8,256 nucleotides of DNA from an uncultured Eubacteriales bacterium (GTDB lineage Bacteria > Bacillota > Clostridia > Oscillospirales > Acutalibacteraceae), in assembly GCA_900317215.1 (NCBI GenBank), contig ONFW01000089.1:1-8256 (forward strand), in the 5' to 3' direction. Positions 5,996 through 8,256 of the stretch are shown piece by piece (the first letter of the stretch is position 1; each line of letters opens with the position of its first letter). Made by a program: the position numbers and the translations under genes. The notes below the pieces were generated by a model, which was not told the DNA's origin, did no database searches, and saw only the letters and a list, made by a program, of their open reading frames with translations.

Positions 5996-6580
5996 ATGGC
6001 AGAGGTCAGCGCGCAAAAAGACAGCAAGGAGGCAAAGGACAGCGTTTTAAAAAAGGACCGGCTTCTGAAGCTGGTGATAGCGGCAGGAATAATAGGCGTT
6101 GCTCTGATATTTATCCCGTCATTATTTACGGGTCAGAAAAATGCGGCAACTCAGACTGCAGTCGCTGCTCAGCCCTGTGAAACGGAGCTGACCGAGAAAT
6201 ACCGTGAAAGACTGAGCGCAGAGCTGGGCAATATGGTGGCGAGCATTGAGGGTGCAGGAAAAACAAAGCTCATGCTGACTCTTGACGGCACCGTAAAAAA
6301 CATATACGCATCAGACCGGGATATCCAGCACAAGGGGAGCGCTCAGAGCAGCGGCGGTGATGTTCTGGATAACGAAAAGCGCTCATGTATCGTGGTTCGT
6401 ACAGGCAGCGGCACAGAACAGGCCTTAACGGTCGGTCAGACAATGCCTGCGGTAAGAGGGGTCCTGATAGTCTGCGAGGGGGGAGGCAGCAGAGAGGTCG
6501 CCGAGAGGATAAGATCAGCGGTATCGGCGGCGCTGAATATATCGTCTTCCCGTGTTTGTGTATTAAAAATGAATTCATAA
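5996..6580 (+). CDS. spoIIIAG: stage III sporulation protein AG
   Basis: Bitopic membrane protein that in B. subtilis forms a large ring in the space between mother cell and forespore, as part of the feeding channel. The 194 residues (about 229 in B. subtilis) comprise a charged cytoplasmic start, one membrane helix at 25-44 and a low-complexity linker (45-63). An extracellular domain follows, with ELTEKYRERLSAELGNM (64-80), IEGAGKTKLMLTL (84-96) and the diagnostic block MPAVRGVLIVCEGGGSREV (150-168) of the ring-building domain. ATG 5996 follows AAAGG by five bases. SpoIIIAF ends 18 bases before and spoIIIAH starts 16 bases after. The reading frame is intact, and the variable insert at about 104-127 is of the length expected. 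Confidence 0.95.
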   Translation: MAEVSAQKDSKEAKDSVLKKDRLLKLVIAAGIIGVALIFIPSLFTGQKNAATQTAVAAQPCETELTEKYRERLSAELGNMVASIEGAGKTKLMLTLDGTVKNIYASDRDIQHKGSAQSSGGDVLDNEKRSCIVVRTGSGTEQALTVGQTMPAVRGVLIVCEGGGSREVAERIRSAVSAALNISSSRVCVLKMNS

Positions 6581-6581
6581 C

Positions 6582-6587
6582 AGGAGG
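6582..6587 (+). promoter_or_regulatory. ribosome binding site of spoIIIAH
   Basis: A perfect AGGAGG, nine bases before ATG 6597. It is the strongest well-spaced site inside the operon, which would suit a high output of SpoIIIAH, the subunit that contacts the forespore partner. Confidence 0.7.
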
Positions 6588-6596
6588 AGCATTGCC

Positions 6597-7223
6597 ATGA
6601 CATTCGGAAAAAGACAGCTTTTGATCGGAACGCTTGTAGTTGCCCTGGGAGCGGCGGTATATCTCAATTGGCAGTTTTCGGGCTCACAGCCGGTCTCTGT
6701 GACTGACGAGACGGCACAGACGGAAAAACAGCTCGGGCAGACCGTTTATGTCAACACCGAGGTATCCGGACAGACTGCCGGACATTCTGACACCGAGGGC
6801 AGCAGTAACGAGGAAAACTCTGACGGTGAGGCTCAGGAGACAATGAGTGAGGACAGAGGGGCTCTCGCGGATGAAAGAGAGAAGCGCAGTCAGGCACACA
6901 TAGAGGCTCTTGACGGACTCAGGGAACTTGCCGATGATGACGGCACTACCGATGCCGCAAGGCTTGAGGCTGTTAGGGCGGCGGAGGAGCTTGCGTCGGC
7001 CTTCAAGGCGGAGGGCGATATCGAGGCGGAGATCAGGGCAAAGGGATTCAGCGATTGTCTTGTGTCGATAAACAACGCATCTTGTACCGTAATACTTGCC
7101 GTCTCAGATCTTGACGATGCCGCAGTGATAAAGGTAAAGGATATCGTCAATCGCCATGCAGGTCTGGATTTTGACAGGATCACTGTAACAATGTACAGAC
7201 CGCAAGCCTCTCAGAATAACTGA
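6597..7223 (+). CDS. spoIIIAH: stage III sporulation protein AH (YscJ/FliF-like ring protein)
   Basis: Mother-cell membrane protein that in B. subtilis binds SpoIIQ across the intermembrane space and forms the outer ring of the channel, with a fold like YscJ/FliF. The 208 residues (218 in B. subtilis) have one membrane helix at about 8-24 and a highly acidic, Ser/Thr-rich linker (30-90). A helical stretch EKRSQAHIEALDGLREL (95-111) and the C-terminal ring-building domain follow: AARLEAVRAAEELASAF (120-136), then GFSDCLVSINNASCTVILAVSDLD, VIKVKDIVNRHAGL and DRITVTMYRP (193-202). ATG 6597 has a perfect AGGAGG at nine bases. This ends the operon. No SpoIIQ gene is in the window, so the partner cannot be confirmed here. 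Confidence 0.95.
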   Translation: MTFGKRQLLIGTLVVALGAAVYLNWQFSGSQPVSVTDETAQTEKQLGQTVYVNTEVSGQTAGHSDTEGSSNEENSDGEAQETMSEDRGALADEREKRSQAHIEALDGLRELADDDGTTDAARLEAVRAAEELASAFKAEGDIEAEIRAKGFSDCLVSINNASCTVILAVSDLDDAAVIKVKDIVNRHAGLDFDRITVTMYRPQASQNN

Positions 7224-7310
7224 GCCCACGGGAAAATCCATATAAAATACGACGCTCCACGGGAAATATTGTGCTAATGACAGAAAAATAACAAAAATGT
7301 AACAATTTCC
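7224..7310 (+). other. post-operon spacer without a recognisable terminator
   Basis: Downstream of spoIIIAH I find no stable stem followed by a T run on the + strand. The spacer is A-rich on the + strand and contains CCACGGGAAA twice (7227-7236 and 7257-7266). Operon transcripts might therefore read into the next gene or end by another route. Confidence 0.4.
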
Positions 7311-7339
7311 TTGAATTTTTGTCCGATACAGGATAAAAT
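7311..7339 (+). promoter_or_regulatory. likely sigma-A promoter of the C39-like peptidase gene
   Basis: TTGAAT (7311-7316) and TAAAAT (7334-7339) are separated by exactly 17 bases, with four and five matches to consensus. Transcription would start near 7346. An inverted pair GTCCG (7321-7325) and CGGAC (7346-7350) flanks the -10 box and could be a regulator site, but the arms are only five bases. Confidence 0.6.
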
Positions 7340-7372
7340 CTAATACGGACTTTGATTTACGGAGGAAAGCTC

Positions 7373-8256
7373 ATGAAGAAGCTTGCAAACAGACTTATGG
7401 CGTACGCAGCCGCTTTCGGAGCTGCGGTTCTTGGCTTCACGCTGCTGCCCCTTGTTTCGACGAGTGTACAGGCGGCAACATTCAATGATATCAACGCGTC
7501 TGAGGTATTTTTAAAGCAGCAGGAGAGCGATACCTGCACGCTTTGTTCAAATGTAATGATGCTCAGGAGAGCAGCGCTCATGCGGGGAGACTCCGATTGG
7601 AGCAGCATTACCGAATATAGCGCGAAGCCGTATATCTGGCTCAGCGGCGTGGGAATGTACAACAGCTATTCATATAAGAATATCAGCGTTTCATACGGAA
7701 GGATACAGTACGATGCGGAGTCTGAGCTGATAGCTCTGCTAAAAGAGCATCCGGAGGGGATAGTGGCATACGATTTCGACTACCCTCATGCAATTCTTCT
7801 TACAGATTATACTGACGGCGTATTCTATTGTGCCGAGCCTGCCAACTGCTCAGCGCAGGGCAGGGTCACTGCAGATCAGGCAATAGTTCCCGTCAGCGGA
7901 ATAGAGGCTTATTGGTATGTGACGGATCCGGATCTGAAGCTCACGGCTCCCAAGCCTGAAAAGCTGAGGAATACATCATCTGTAGATAAAAAGAGCATTA
8001 CTGCAGGCGAAAGTGTGACCGTGAGGGCCGGTGCCGCAGGCGGCGAGTGCTCATATAAATTCTCTATATATGCAAGAAAATCAGGCGAATCAAAATGGAA
8101 GACCCTAAGAGAAAAAACAAAGGCATCCCAGGTAAGCTTCCGCCCCTCTGAATACGGCAGATACGATATATTTGTCTGTGCAGAGGACGAGAAGGGCAAT
8201 ACGGCAAACAAGTGCTTTGATATAACGGTCACAAAGCCGCTATCAAATGAAAGCTC
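7373..8256 (+). CDS. secreted C39-like cysteine peptidase with Ig-like (triple-Tyr type) domain, 3' end cut
   Basis: Predicted exported protease or peptidase-fold protein; 294 residues are visible before the window ends. A signal peptide covers residues 1-34 (KKLANR, a hydrophobic core, then STSVQA before ATFND). A papain-like domain follows at about 40-185: LKQQESDTCTLCSNVMMLRR (47-66) has the oxyanion Gln and nucleophile Cys55 pattern, and YPHAILLTDY (137-146) supplies His139. The third active residue is uncertain: FYCAEPAN places Glu155 where an Asp or Asn is expected, with Asn158 near. From about 196 to 288 a beta-rich, Tyr-containing module (SYKFSIYARKSG, then EYGRYDIFVCAEDEKGN) resembles Y_Y_Y or Ig-like repeats. 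GGAGG (7361-7365) lies seven bases before ATG. The substrate is unknown, and a link to sporulation is not shown. Confidence 0.8.
   Translation, partial: MKKLANRLMAYAAAFGAAVLGFTLLPLVSTSVQAATFNDINASEVFLKQQESDTCTLCSNVMMLRRAALMRGDSDWSSITEYSAKPYIWLSGVGMYNSYSYKNISVSYGRIQYDAESELIALLKEHPEGIVAYDFDYPHAILLTDYTDGVFYCAEPANCSAQGRVTADQAIVPVSGIEAYWYVTDPDLKLTAPKPEKLRNTSSVDKKSITAGESVTVRAGAAGGECSYKFSIYARKSGESKWKTLREKTKASQVSFRPSEYGRYDIFVCAEDEKGNTANKCFDITVTKPLSNES

Noticed and set aside
5579..6016. - strand open frame of 145 codons opposite spoIIIAF
   Set aside because: No family features or start signals, and fully antisense to a supported operon gene.

Overview
The window looks like chromosome of an endospore-lineage Firmicute (class Clostridia), most likely a Ruminococcus-like member of the Oscillospiraceae. 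The reasons are a complete eight-gene spoIIIA sporulation operon, strong Shine-Dalgarno sites, heavy use of ATA and AGA/AGG codons at mid-range G+C, and a secreted C39-like peptidase with an Ig-like module of a kind common in gut Ruminococcus. The genus assignment is inference from sequence style; no marker gene is present.

Layout. On the minus strand, positions 1-1684 hold a two-gene unit read right to left: a TtcA-family tRNA thiolase, then an EamA/DMT-type transporter cut by the left window edge. The transporter's GTG start overlaps the TtcA stop codon, so the two are probably translationally coupled. A perfect-consensus -35/-10 pair drives the unit. Positions 1703-2199 form a divergent intergenic region of about 500 bases. 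It holds a 66-base tract with no G on the + strand, followed by a 69-base tandem repeat with short hairpins. From 2200 to 7223 the + strand carries spoIIIAA, AB, AC, AD, AE, AF, AG and AH in canonical order, with gaps of 1-31 bases. From 7373 to the right edge, behind its own likely promoter, lies a secreted C39-like cysteine peptidase, cut at its 3' end.

How the genes work together. By homology to Bacillus subtilis, the SpoIIIA proteins are made in the mother cell during engulfment. They build a channel-like transenvelope complex that keeps the forespore active: SpoIIIAA is the ATPase, AB to AE are membrane parts, and AF, AG and AH carry ring-building domains. All eight reading frames look intact and key motifs are present, so the system appears functional at sequence level.

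No clearly new system is visible. The points most worth a second look are the G-free tract plus hairpin repeats upstream of spoIIIAA, a terminator-like hairpin at the start of the transporter gene, two unusual start-site arrangements (ttcA, spoIIIAE), and the peptidase gene in the place where several clostridial genomes carry other genes.
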